A program made the translations under genes and the position numbers. A stretch of 12,121 nucleotides of DNA, from positions 1 to 12,121 of the forward strand of contig CAKRYY010000051.1 in assembly GCA_934432885.1 (NCBI GenBank), given 5' to 3'. Below are positions 1 through 5,886 of the stretch, one piece after another. The notes beneath the pieces were generated by a model, which ran no database searches, was not told the DNA's origin, and was given only the letters and a program-made list of their open reading frames with translations. Position 1 is the stretch's first letter; every line of letters begins with the position of its first letter. The DNA comes from an uncultured Lachnospiraceae bacterium (GTDB lineage Bacteria; Bacillota; Clostridia; Lachnospirales; Lachnospiraceae).

Positions 1-2
1 AC

Positions 3-254
3 TGCCTTCAGACCTTTATAGATAATATATGGGTACAGCATGCGCTGATGGGGGTACGTGCCGTCGTATGTGCGTTGATGTTAAATACAGTTCTTACGCT
101 TGCGAAAAAGAGCCTGAAAAATGCTTTTTGCGTACTCATCTGCGCAGGCGCCTTTCTGCTTGCCATGTTTACGGATATTCAACTGGTATTCATCGTGCTG
201 ATTGCGGCGGCAGTGGGCATTTTAGCTTATGTGGCGGGAGGAAAAAGGGCATGA
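3..254 (+). CDS. Chromate transporter (CHR family) half-subunit, 3' end only
   Basis: The reading frame is open from the left edge and ends in TGA at 252-254, so this is the C-terminal part of a gene that starts outside the window. The visible 83 residues contain an ALMGVRAVVCAL segment, matching the conserved A-x-G-x-R-x-A-V-V stretch of CHR proteins. A KKSLKN loop and two hydrophobic helices (about residues 45-60 and 62-78 of the fragment) follow, and the protein ends in GGKRA. Its stop overlaps the start of the next CHR half as ATGA, which is typical of the paired short-chain CHR proteins that work together. In characterised homologues the pair acts in the membrane in chromate/sulfate-type anion movement; the substrate here is not shown. 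An ATG at 48 lies inside the conserved region and is unlikely to be the true start. Confidence 0.8.
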   Translation, partial: CLQTFIDNIWVQHALMGVRAVVCALMLNTVLTLAKKSLKNAFCVLICAGAFLLAMFTDIQLVFIVLIAAAVGILAYVAGGKRA

Positions 255-814
255 AGGCTGCACTTATGCTGCAGATGTTCTGGGAGTTTGTAAAAATTGG
301 TCTGTTTGCCGTAGGCGGCGGGCCTGCTACGCTTCCATATCTGATGGCGCTGACAGAAAAATATGACTGGTACACGATGGAAGAGCTGACAAACATGATA
401 GCAGTCAGTGAATCCACGCCGGGACCGCTTGGACTCAATATGGCGACCTATGCGGGTTTTCATACGTTGGGAACCTTTGGCGGAATTGTGACGACACTTG
501 GACTTGTGCTGCCCAGCGTAGTGGTAATCATTCTGGTGGCAAAGTTTCTGGAAAATTTCAGCAAAAATCCGTATGTACAGGCGGCTTTCGCAGGAATCAG
601 ACCTGCCGTGACGGCGCTGATTGCGGCGGCAGTCTATCAGGTCTGCAGGGTTTCTCTTTTTACAAATGGAGAGCTGGGAGTTCAGCCGGCGGTAAAAACG
701 ATTGTATTGTGCGTAGTTGTATTTCTCCTGCTGCAGGTAAAGGCTTTGCAGAAATACCATCCGGCGCTGTGGCTGCTGGCAGCGGCGATTGTAGGAGTAA
801 TTTTTCAATTTTAA
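251..814 (+). CDS. Chromate transporter (CHR family), second half-subunit
   Basis: Integral membrane protein of 187 residues, the usual length of a short-chain CHR protein. Conserved features are F-x-K-I-G-L-F-A-V-G-G-G-P-A near residues 11-24, an S-E-S-T-P-G-P-L-G-x-N-M-A-T-Y-x-G segment near 53-70, and then alternating hydrophobic helices up to the end (IVGVIFQF). I chose the ATG at 251 because GGGAGG at 236-241 sits 9 nt upstream and the homology begins there. A longer in-frame extension starting at 29 only reads the preceding gene out of frame. The start overlaps the stop of the upstream CHR half by 4 bp, so the two are translationally coupled. The family is linked to chromate resistance, but in anaerobes the natural substrate is often unknown. 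The family call is firm and the substrate is inferred. Confidence 0.88.
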   Translation: MKAALMLQMFWEFVKIGLFAVGGGPATLPYLMALTEKYDWYTMEELTNMIAVSESTPGPLGLNMATYAGFHTLGTFGGIVTTLGLVLPSVVVIILVAKFLENFSKNPYVQAAFAGIRPAVTALIAAAVYQVCRVSLFTNGELGVQPAVKTIVLCVVVFLLLQVKALQKYHPALWLLAAAIVGVIFQF

Positions 815-823
815 GAGGATGCT

Positions 824-1480
824 ATGGAAAAGATGGAAATGGGAAAATGTATTTTGGTCTGTGCCGGTGATTTGGAAATTTCAGAAATTCCGGTTACATC
901 TGGAGACTATGTGATTGCAGTGGACGGCGGTTATCTGTATTGTCAGGTATTTGGAATTATTCCGGATGCAGTAATCGGTGATTTTGATTCTCTGGAAGAA
1001 AAATACCTGCTGGAAATAGAGGAAAAGGAGTCAGATAAGCCGAAGCTGGTTCGGCTGAAGCCGGAAAAGGACGATACCGATACTTTGGCTGCGCTGCGTA
1101 TGGGACTGGAGCTTGGCTATAGGGAGTTTCACTTTTATGGAGCACTTGGCGGCAGGCTGGAGCATACCATTGCAAATTTGCAATGTCTGCTTTTTTTGAA
1201 AAATGCAGGCGCCTCTGGTTATATCTGGGATGGCGTTACCATGACGACTCTGATTAAAGACGAGACCATCTCCTTTAAGCAGGAGATGGAGGGCATGCTC
1301 TCTGTTTTTGCAGTAGGAGGAAAGGCAGAGGGCGTTACGGAAAGCGGCTTAAAATATGAATTGACTGATGCAGTCATTGAAAGCGATTTTCCAATTGGAA
1401 TCAGCAATGAGTTTATTGGCGAAAAAGCGCAGATTTCAGTTAAAAAGGGTGCGCTTTTGATAATGGTGCGCTGGGAGTAA
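824..1480 (+). CDS. thiN: Thiamine pyrophosphokinase
   Basis: Cytoplasmic enzyme that transfers pyrophosphate from ATP to thiamine, giving thiamine diphosphate, the last step of thiamine salvage. It has 218 residues, normal for the family. Visible motifs in order are AVDGG (32-36), GDFDS (52-56), EKDDTD (81-86) and GALGGRLEHTIANLQ (106-120); these form the nucleotide and metal site of the TPK catalytic domain. The C-terminal thiamine-binding domain carries GLKYELT (175-181) and SNEF (194-197). The ATG at 824 is preceded by AAGAGGA at 813-819; ATGs at codons 4 and 6 are possible but have no better site. It begins 9 bp after the chromate transporter stop, so it is probably co-transcribed. In many relatives thiN follows rsgA and rpe, so this neighbourhood differs from the usual one. 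Confidence 0.95.
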   Translation: MEKMEMGKCILVCAGDLEISEIPVTSGDYVIAVDGGYLYCQVFGIIPDAVIGDFDSLEEKYLLEIEEKESDKPKLVRLKPEKDDTDTLAALRMGLELGYREFHFYGALGGRLEHTIANLQCLLFLKNAGASGYIWDGVTMTTLIKDETISFKQEMEGMLSVFAVGGKAEGVTESGLKYELTDAVIESDFPIGISNEFIGEKAQISVKKGALLIMVRWE

Positions 1481-1511
1481 GAGGCAACGATTAGGGTAAA
1501 AAGGGGTAGTT

Positions 1512-2369
1512 ATGAGGCAAAAAGCTATGATGCTCTGCCTTTTACTGGCAGCCTTGCTGTCTGGCTGTGGAGCAAAGGAGAGGGATACGGCGGCTGAGGA
1601 TACAAGCATTTCGGAACAGATTCGGCAGGAACAGGAAGAAAGTAAGGAGACCGAGGCAGAGCAGGCATCAGAGAAGGCTGTGGATGTTAAGATGCCAGAT
1701 GCTGGTATTCTGATTGGCAAAAGCAGTATCTGGCAGTGGAAGGATACGGAAAACAGGACACTATTGACTGCGAAAGTCAATAATATTTCTGTAGGGCTTT
1801 GTGAAAATCAGGAAATGGAAAAAAATCTTGCCGCTTTCTTTCAGGAGAGGGAAGCTGCTTTTCTGGATACATTAAAAATCTATCGGGAGCTTTCAGCGCA
1901 GGCTTTGATGGAAGCTGACGGAACAGAGGAAACAACAGAATTCAGACCATATTATCTTGAAAAAAACTATACGGCTGTTTATACCGGCGAGAGGATTATC
2001 AGCATTGTAGAAGATATGGTAGTAGATACAGGAGACGGTGCGCCGGAAACTGTGCGTACCGCATATAATTTTGATGCGGCAGACGGAAGGCGACTTGTGC
2101 TTTCAGACGTAATAACAAATCAGGAAGCCTTTTTGCAGGAATGTGACAGCTATCTTTCACAGGAGCTGACAAATAGTCCTGCGGCAGATGGGCTGTATGC
2201 AGATTATGCCTCGCGCCTTTCAAATGTGCTGACAGATAGCACGTGGTATCAAAAGGAAGCTGATTTTTATGTAATCTGCAATCCAGGGCTGGTGGCACCA
2301 GCTTCGGTGGGTATTTTGGAATTTATGCTGCCCTTTGCAGCCGATTTTATGGATGGTCAATCTGAATGA
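1512..2369 (+). CDS. Putative lipoprotein with RsiV/DUF3298-like C-terminal domain
   Basis: Secreted lipid-anchored protein of 285 residues. The N-terminus has basic residues, a hydrophobic core and a lipobox L16-S17-G18-C19, so Cys19 should be lipidated and the protein held on the outer face of the membrane. Residues 20-60 are acidic, low-complexity linker rich in E, Q, S and T. The folded part (about 70-285) has a D-x-G-D-G-A-P-E-x-x-x-x-x-Y-N-F-D segment (about 173-190), followed by DGRRLVLSDVI. This is the pattern of DUF3298, the domain also found at the C-terminus of the anti-sigma factor RsiV; the last part predicts a beta-rich fold. No sigma-factor gene is visible beside it, so an anti-sigma role is not supported. 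The start at 1512 has AAGGGG at 1501-1506; a Met at codon 6 or 7 would shorten the signal peptide. The gene follows thiN after 31 bp, and its last 23 bp overlap the convergent CDF gene. Confidence 0.8.
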   Translation: MRQKAMMLCLLLAALLSGCGAKERDTAAEDTSISEQIRQEQEESKETEAEQASEKAVDVKMPDAGILIGKSSIWQWKDTENRTLLTAKVNNISVGLCENQEMEKNLAAFFQEREAAFLDTLKIYRELSAQALMEADGTEETTEFRPYYLEKNYTAVYTGERIISIVEDMVVDTGDGAPETVRTAYNFDAADGRRLVLSDVITNQEAFLQECDSYLSQELTNSPAADGLYADYASRLSNVLTDSTWYQKEADFYVICNPGLVAPASVGILEFMLPFAADFMDGQSE

Positions 2370-3507
2370 CGGCAAAATACTGTGCATTTTTTTCCTGCAA
2401 TTTCCTTTTTACCGCGTCCTTTAAGGCATCAATGCTATAGGAAGTCTGATAGGGAACCACCAAATCAAATATGAGATTTGTATGTGTGGGACCCTTTACG
2501 ATACGGAAATCATGAAGGGAGAGGGCGGGGTCTATTTCTGCAAGGATGCCCTTTACCAGTTCCTGACATTCAAGCGTTTCGGCGTCATCGTTCATAATGG
2601 GGTCCATGTGGATGACAGCGGAGCAGCAGAGTTCCTTTTGCAGCCGTCTTTCGATATTGTCAATGGTATCGTGCAGCTTTAAAATATCGCCCTTTGCAGG
2701 AACCTCTGCATGCAGGGAAATCATACGTCGTCCGGGACCGTAATCATGTACGATAAGGTCGTGTGTCCCGAGTACCTCAGGATATTGTGCAACAATTGAC
2801 CTAATGTTCTGAATAAACTTTGGGTCGGGAGCCTGACCGAGCAGGGGACTGATGGTGTCTCTTGCAGCCTGAATACCGCCCCATAGAATAAAAAGTCCGA
2901 CTAAAATACCGCAATAGCCATCAATGTTGACAGAAAGAAAATGTGAAACCAGCATGGCAAGCAAAACAGCAGAGGTTGCAAGGCAGTCGCTGAAGCTGTC
3001 AGTTGCGGTTGCGCGCAGTGCAGTTGAGGCAATTTTTTTACTGATATAAGTATTGTAGCAATACATATACAGCTTAACCAGAATGGAAACTGCAAGAATC
3101 AAAAGCACGATTGGAGTGAAGGATACCGGCTCCGGGTGCAGGATTTTCATAAAGGAAGAATGAATCAGCTCAAATGCCATGATTAAAATAATGATAGAAA
3201 CAATCAGTCCTGCTATGTATTCGCTTCTGCCGTGTCCGAAGGGGTGGTCAGAGTCTGCCTCCTGCGTCGAAATACGGAATCCAATCATGGTAATGATGGA
3301 AGAACCCGCGTCGGAGAGATTATTGAACGCATCGGCTATGATGGAAATGGCGCCGCTGAGCAGTCCTGCAAGAAATTTCAGGGAAAAGAGCAGAATATTA
3401 AAGAAAATGCCGACAATACCACTCAGGATACCATATTTTTCCCGTACCTCGGGTACATCTGTCTGTTCAGAATTCTGTATAAAGAAACGAATCAATAATT
3501 TTATCAT
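2347..3507 (-). CDS. Cation diffusion facilitator, probable manganese exporter
   Basis: Inner-membrane metal/proton antiporter of 386 residues, longer than the classical 290-320 because of an extended cytoplasmic tail. The N-terminus (KYGILSGIVGIFFNILLFSLKF) begins helix 1. Helix 2 contains A-D-A-F-N-N-L-S-D, the signature DHPFGHGRSEY lies at 87-97, and helix 5 carries T-D-S-F-S-D. The transport-site residues therefore read N62-x3-D66 and D170-x3-D174. A His in helix 5 is usual for zinc exporters, and its replacement by Asp is associated with manganese CDFs (MntE, MneP/MneS type). The tail from about 230 is the CDF dimerisation domain, with HDLIVHDYGPGR at 249-260 and a V-I-H-M-D-P segment near 298. 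GAGGTAG lies about 9 nt upstream of the ATG at 3505-3507. The CDF family is certain; the metal is inferred from four residues. Confidence 0.92.
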   Translation of the reverse strand: MIKLLIRFFIQNSEQTDVPEVREKYGILSGIVGIFFNILLFSLKFLAGLLSGAISIIADAFNNLSDAGSSIITMIGFRISTQEADSDHPFGHGRSEYIAGLIVSIIILIMAFELIHSSFMKILHPEPVSFTPIVLLILAVSILVKLYMYCYNTYISKKIASTALRATATDSFSDCLATSAVLLAMLVSHFLSVNIDGYCGILVGLFILWGGIQAARDTISPLLGQAPDPKFIQNIRSIVAQYPEVLGTHDLIVHDYGPGRRMISLHAEVPAKGDILKLHDTIDNIERRLQKELCCSAVIHMDPIMNDDAETLECQELVKGILAEIDPALSLHDFRIVKGPTHTNLIFDLVVPYQTSYSIDALKDAVKRKLQEKNAQYFAVIQIDHP

Positions 3508-3555
3508 AAGGCTACCTCAAAGGAAAGATATAAGAAACTGAAATAAATTCCTAAT

Positions 3556-3584
3556 ATTGTAAACTTTTTTGGAAAAAGAATCAA
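3556..3584 (-). promoter_or_regulatory. Predicted sigma-A promoter of the CDF gene
   Basis: Read on the minus strand, TTGATT (3579-3584) is separated by exactly 17 bp from TACAAT (3556-3561), close to the vegetative consensus. The start codon lies about 50 bp downstream. An imperfect inverted repeat (TTTTxGGAAAAAG at about 3566-3578 and CTTTTCCGAAAA at about 3588-3599) brackets the -35 element and could be an operator. I see no match to a known MntR or zinc-repressor box. Confidence 0.6.
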
Positions 3585-3623
3585 GCACTTTTCCGAAAAT
3601 GCAGTGAGATAAGGGGAAAGCGG

Positions 3624-3652
3624 TTGCGAAAAGAAAGCAGAGCGTGTATAAT
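3624..3652 (+). promoter_or_regulatory. gpmI: Predicted sigma-A promoter of gpmI
   Basis: TTGCGA (3624-3629), a 17-bp spacer and a perfect TATAAT (3647-3652). The expected transcript start near 3659 leaves a leader of about 68 nt before the gpmI ATG. The element stands back to back with the CDF promoter, so the two genes are transcribed divergently from one spacer of 219 bp. Confidence 0.75.
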
Positions 3653-3663
3653 CAGTTGCAGTT

Positions 3664-3698
3664 AAGGAGATTGCTGTATGAATATGACATACAGATGA
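3664..3698 (+). other. Possible leader mini-ORF and hairpin upstream of gpmI
   Basis: AAGGAG at 3664-3669 is followed, 8 nt later, by ATG at 3678 and a six-codon frame (M-N-M-T-Y-R) ending in TGA at 3696-3698. The same AAGGAG and 8-nt spacing recur in front of gpmI itself (3713-3718). The mini-ORF start lies in a perfect 7-bp hairpin, CTGTATG (3674-3680) and CATACAG (3688-3694) with a 7-nt loop. Folding would hide the mini-ORF start codon. Such a short frame can occur by chance; translation is not shown. Confidence 0.3.
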
Positions 3699-3726
3699 AG
3701 GATATGACAGATAAGGAGAAAAGAAC

Positions 3727-5271
3727 ATGAGTAAGAAACCGACAGTATTGATGATTCTTGACGGATATGGTTTGAACGACCGTGTGGACGGCAATGCGGT
3801 AGCGCAGGCAAAGACACCGGTAATGGATGCACTGATGAAGGAGTATCCTTTTGTAAAGGGAAATGCGAGCGGTATGGCGGTTGGACTTCCTGAAGGACAG
3901 ATGGGAAATTCTGAGGTTGGACATCTGAATATGGGCGCAGGACGTATTGTATATCAGGAGCTGACACGAATCACAAAGGAGATTCAGGACGGCACTTTCT
4001 TTGAAAATCCGGCGCTGCTGGACGCAGTAAATAACTGCAAAAAGAATAACAGCGCGCTGCATCTGTTCGGACTGTTATCAGATGGCGGTGTACACAGTCA
4101 CATCACACATCTGTATGGACTGTTAGAGCTTGCAAAGAGAAATGGACTTGAGAAGGTATATGTACACTGCTTCTTAGATGGTCGTGATACACCGCCTGCA
4201 AGTGGAAAAGGCTATGCCGAGCAGCTGGAAGCTGAGATGAAAAAAATCGGCGTTGGCGAAATTGCATCCGTTATGGGACGTTACTATGCAATGGACAGAG
4301 ATAATAACTATGACAGAGTAAAGCTGGCTTATGATGCTTTGACAAAGGGAGAAGGACTTAAGGCAGCAAGCGGTCCGGAGGGAATTCAGGCTTCCTATGA
4401 CAGAGACGAAACAGACGAGTTTGTAAAGCCTACAGTAGTGGAAAAGGATGGAAAGCCGGTAGCACTGATTGCGGATGGCGATTCTGTAATCTTCTTTAAC
4501 TTCCGTCCTGACCGTGCAAGAGAGATTACGAGAGCTTTCTGCGATGATGACTTTAAGGGCTTTGAGCGTGGAAAGAGACTGGATACTGTATATGTATGCT
4601 TCTCTGATTATGACCATACAATTCAGAATAAGGAAGTTGCTTTCCATAAGATTGCTGTAACAAATACCTTTGGTGAATGGCTTGCAGCAAATAATATGAC
4701 ACAGGCAAGAATCGCAGAGACTGAGAAGTATGCGCATGTAACCTTCTTCTTCAATGGCGGCGTAGAAGAACCGAATCAGGGAGAGGACCGCGTGCTGGTA
4801 AATTCTCCGAAGGATGTTGCTACCTATGACTTAAAGCCGGAAATGAGCGCTTATCAGGTATGCGATAAGCTTACAGAGGCGATTCGCAGCGGAAAGTATG
4901 ATGTTATTATTATTAACTTTGCAAATCCGGATATGGTAGGTCATACTGGGGTACAGGCTGCTGCCATAAAGGCGGTTGAGACAGTGGATGAATGTGTTGG
5001 AAAAGCAGTTGCTGCAGTTAAGGAGATGGATGGTGTGCTGTTTATCTGTGCTGACCATGGAAATGCAGAGCAGCTTATTGATTATGAGACAGGAGCTCCA
5101 TTTACAGCACATACGACCAATCCGGTACCGTTCATTCTGGTAAACTATGATCCGGCTTATACACTGCGTGAGGGTGGCTGCCTTGCAGATATTGTTCCGA
5201 CGCTGATTCAGATTATGGGAAAAGAACAGCCGAAGGAAATGACTGGAAAATCTCTTCTGGTTCGTAAGTAA
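3727..5271 (+). CDS. gpmI: 2,3-bisphosphoglycerate-independent phosphoglycerate mutase
   Basis: Manganese-dependent cytoplasmic glycolytic enzyme that interconverts 3- and 2-phosphoglycerate through a phosphoserine intermediate. The 514 residues match the family length. The alkaline-phosphatase-fold residues are all present: D12 (M-I-L-D-G-Y-G), the nucleophile S62 in MGNSEVGHLNMG, D402 and H406 (PDMVGHTG), D443-H444 (ADHGNAEQ) and H462. The phosphotransferase domain inserted between them supplies H123 (DGGVHSH), D151-G-R153-D154, R185, R191, R260 and R263 (F-R-P-D-R-A-R-E), and K334 (TEKYAHVTFFFNGG). AAGGAG at 3713-3718 gives an ideal start at 3727. The gene has its own promoter at 3624-3652 and a terminator after the stop, so it appears monocistronic. 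Its pathway partner enolase lies 3.7 kb downstream beyond an ABC operon. Confidence 0.98.
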   Translation: MSKKPTVLMILDGYGLNDRVDGNAVAQAKTPVMDALMKEYPFVKGNASGMAVGLPEGQMGNSEVGHLNMGAGRIVYQELTRITKEIQDGTFFENPALLDAVNNCKKNNSALHLFGLLSDGGVHSHITHLYGLLELAKRNGLEKVYVHCFLDGRDTPPASGKGYAEQLEAEMKKIGVGEIASVMGRYYAMDRDNNYDRVKLAYDALTKGEGLKAASGPEGIQASYDRDETDEFVKPTVVEKDGKPVALIADGDSVIFFNFRPDRAREITRAFCDDDFKGFERGKRLDTVYVCFSDYDHTIQNKEVAFHKIAVTNTFGEWLAANNMTQARIAETEKYAHVTFFFNGGVEEPNQGEDRVLVNSPKDVATYDLKPEMSAYQVCDKLTEAIRSGKYDVIIINFANPDMVGHTGVQAAAIKAVETVDECVGKAVAAVKEMDGVLFICADHGNAEQLIDYETGAPFTAHTTNPVPFILVNYDPAYTLREGGCLADIVPTLIQIMGKEQPKEMTGKSLLVRK

Positions 5272-5284
5272 ATACCTACCTATA

Positions 5285-5304
5285 AATATACAGGAATATA
5301 CAGG
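5285..5304 (+). repeat. Tandem 10-bp repeat
   Basis: Two perfect head-to-tail copies of AATATACAGG (5285-5294 and 5295-5304) lie between the gpmI stop and its terminator. They are AT-rich and have no evident role. Confidence 0.6.
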
Positions 5305-5318
5305 TATATAGATAAAAG

Positions 5319-5353
5319 CGCCTGCTGTTATTGGACAGCGGGCGTATTTTTTT
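5319..5353 (+). terminator. Intrinsic terminator after gpmI
   Basis: The arms CGCCTGCTGT (5319-5328) and ACAGCGGGCG (5335-5344) pair over 10 positions, with one G-T wobble, around a 6-nt loop. A run of seven T follows at 5347-5353. It lies 48 bp after the gpmI stop and separates gpmI from the regulator operon. Confidence 0.9.
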
Positions 5354-5394
5354 ACTTTATAGGAAATTTATAGGAATTTCCTATAAAGTAAAAA
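5349..5394. repeat. 20-bp inverted repeat built from three TTTATAGGAA units
   Basis: The arms 5349-5368 and 5375-5394 are perfect reverse complements of 20 bp around a 6-nt centre. Inside are three copies of the decamer TTTATAGGAA: 5356-5365 and 5367-5376 in direct orientation, and its reverse complement at 5378-5387. The second and third copies also form their own palindrome centred on T5377, so two alternative hairpins compete for the same right arm. The left arm overlaps the T-run of the gpmI terminator. There is no T-run after it on either strand, so it is not itself a standard terminator. It could be an operator, an RNA structure or a dispersed palindromic repeat. Confidence 0.8.
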
Positions 5395-5422
5395 TGAGAT
5401 GCGCAGCTCGCGGAGATAAATT

Positions 5423-5455
5423 TTGCTTGCAATTCCGGTATATATATGATAAGAT
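5423..5455 (+). promoter_or_regulatory. Predicted promoter of the GntR-ABC operon
   Basis: Two overlapping readings are possible: TTGCAA (5427-5432), 17 bp, TAAGAT (5450-5455); or TTGCTT (5423-5428), 16 bp, TATGAT (5445-5450). Either starts transcription near 5457-5462, inside the operator-like repeat that follows, so a bound repressor would block it. Confidence 0.55.
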
Positions 5456-5483
5456 AACTGTACTAACATACATAATACAGTTA
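5455..5483. promoter_or_regulatory. Predicted operator of the YtrA-type regulator
   Basis: TAACTGTA (5455-5462) and TACAGTTA (5476-5483) form perfect 8-bp arms separated by 13 bp. The core ACTGTA-N13-TACAGT has the same half-site length and spacing as the AGTGTA-N13-TACACT site I recall for B. subtilis YtrA, differing by one symmetrical base per half. It covers the -10/+1 region of the operon promoter, and the regulator gene starts 34 bp further on. This arrangement implies autorepression. Confidence 0.65.
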
Positions 5484-5517
5484 GTTCTTATAAAGTCTGA
5501 ACGGAAAGGAGCGAAAT

Positions 5518-5886
5518 ATGATTATTTTGGATTATAAAGATACCCGGCCCATTTATGAGCAGGTCGTTGATAAGCTGCAAAAGCTGATTATCAACGGCGT
5601 GTTGGAGCCGGACAGCAAGATGCCGTCTGTCAGAAATCTTGCGATGGAGCTTTCAATCAATCCTAACACGATACAAAAGGCTTATGCAGAGCTTGAGAGG
5701 CTTGGCTTTTTGTATACCATCAAGGGAAGAGGAAATTTTGTCACGTATAATCAGGAATTATATCTGCTTAAGAAAAAAGAGCTTTTACAAAAGATAGAAG
5801 ATGTCTTGGAGGAAGCAGAAGAAATAGGCATTTCCAGAGCGGAAATGCTGCAGAATCTGAAGGAGGGGGAATGGAAAAATGATTGA
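5518..5886 (+). CDS. GntR-family transcriptional regulator, YtrA type
   Basis: DNA-binding repressor of 122 residues, the short length typical of the YtrA subfamily. The N-terminal winged helix-turn-helix (about 9-78) opens with R-P-I-Y-E-Q-V-V-D-K-L and contains the GntR signature M-P-S-V-R-N-L-A-M-E-L-S-I-N-P-N-T-I-Q-K (35-54), with wing residues T-I-K-G-R-G-N-F-V near 67-75. The tail (about 80-115) is a charged helix with heptad-like leucines, used for dimerisation rather than large ligand binding. AAGGAG at 5506-5511 supports the ATG at 5518. It is the first gene of an operon and overlaps the ABC ATPase by 8 bp. Homologues in B. subtilis respond to cell-wall-active peptide antibiotics; a similar inducer here is inferred. 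Confidence 0.93.
   Translation: MIILDYKDTRPIYEQVVDKLQKLIINGVLEPDSKMPSVRNLAMELSINPNTIQKAYAELERLGFLYTIKGRGNFVTYNQELYLLKKKELLQKIEDVLEEAEEIGISRAEMLQNLKEGEWKND

Noticed and set aside
29..250. N-terminal extension of the second chromate transporter subunit starting at 29
   Set aside because: The extension is Cys/Arg-rich and is the preceding CHR gene read out of frame; GGGAGG at 236-241 and the homology both fix the start at 251.
2287..2305. Hairpin GCTGGT/ACCAGC near the end of the lipoprotein gene as a terminator
   Set aside because: The loop is only 3 nt (GGC), no T-run follows on either strand, and the sequence is coding.
3508..3726. Manganese riboswitch (yybP-ykoY type) in the CDF-gpmI spacer
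   Set aside because: The CDF leader after its promoter is only about 40-45 nt, too short for the riboswitch fold, and no conserved core was seen.
5331..5537. 68-codon open frame between gpmI and the GntR gene
   Set aside because: It begins inside the terminator loop, crosses the palindrome, promoter and operator, has no ribosome binding site and resembles no protein family.
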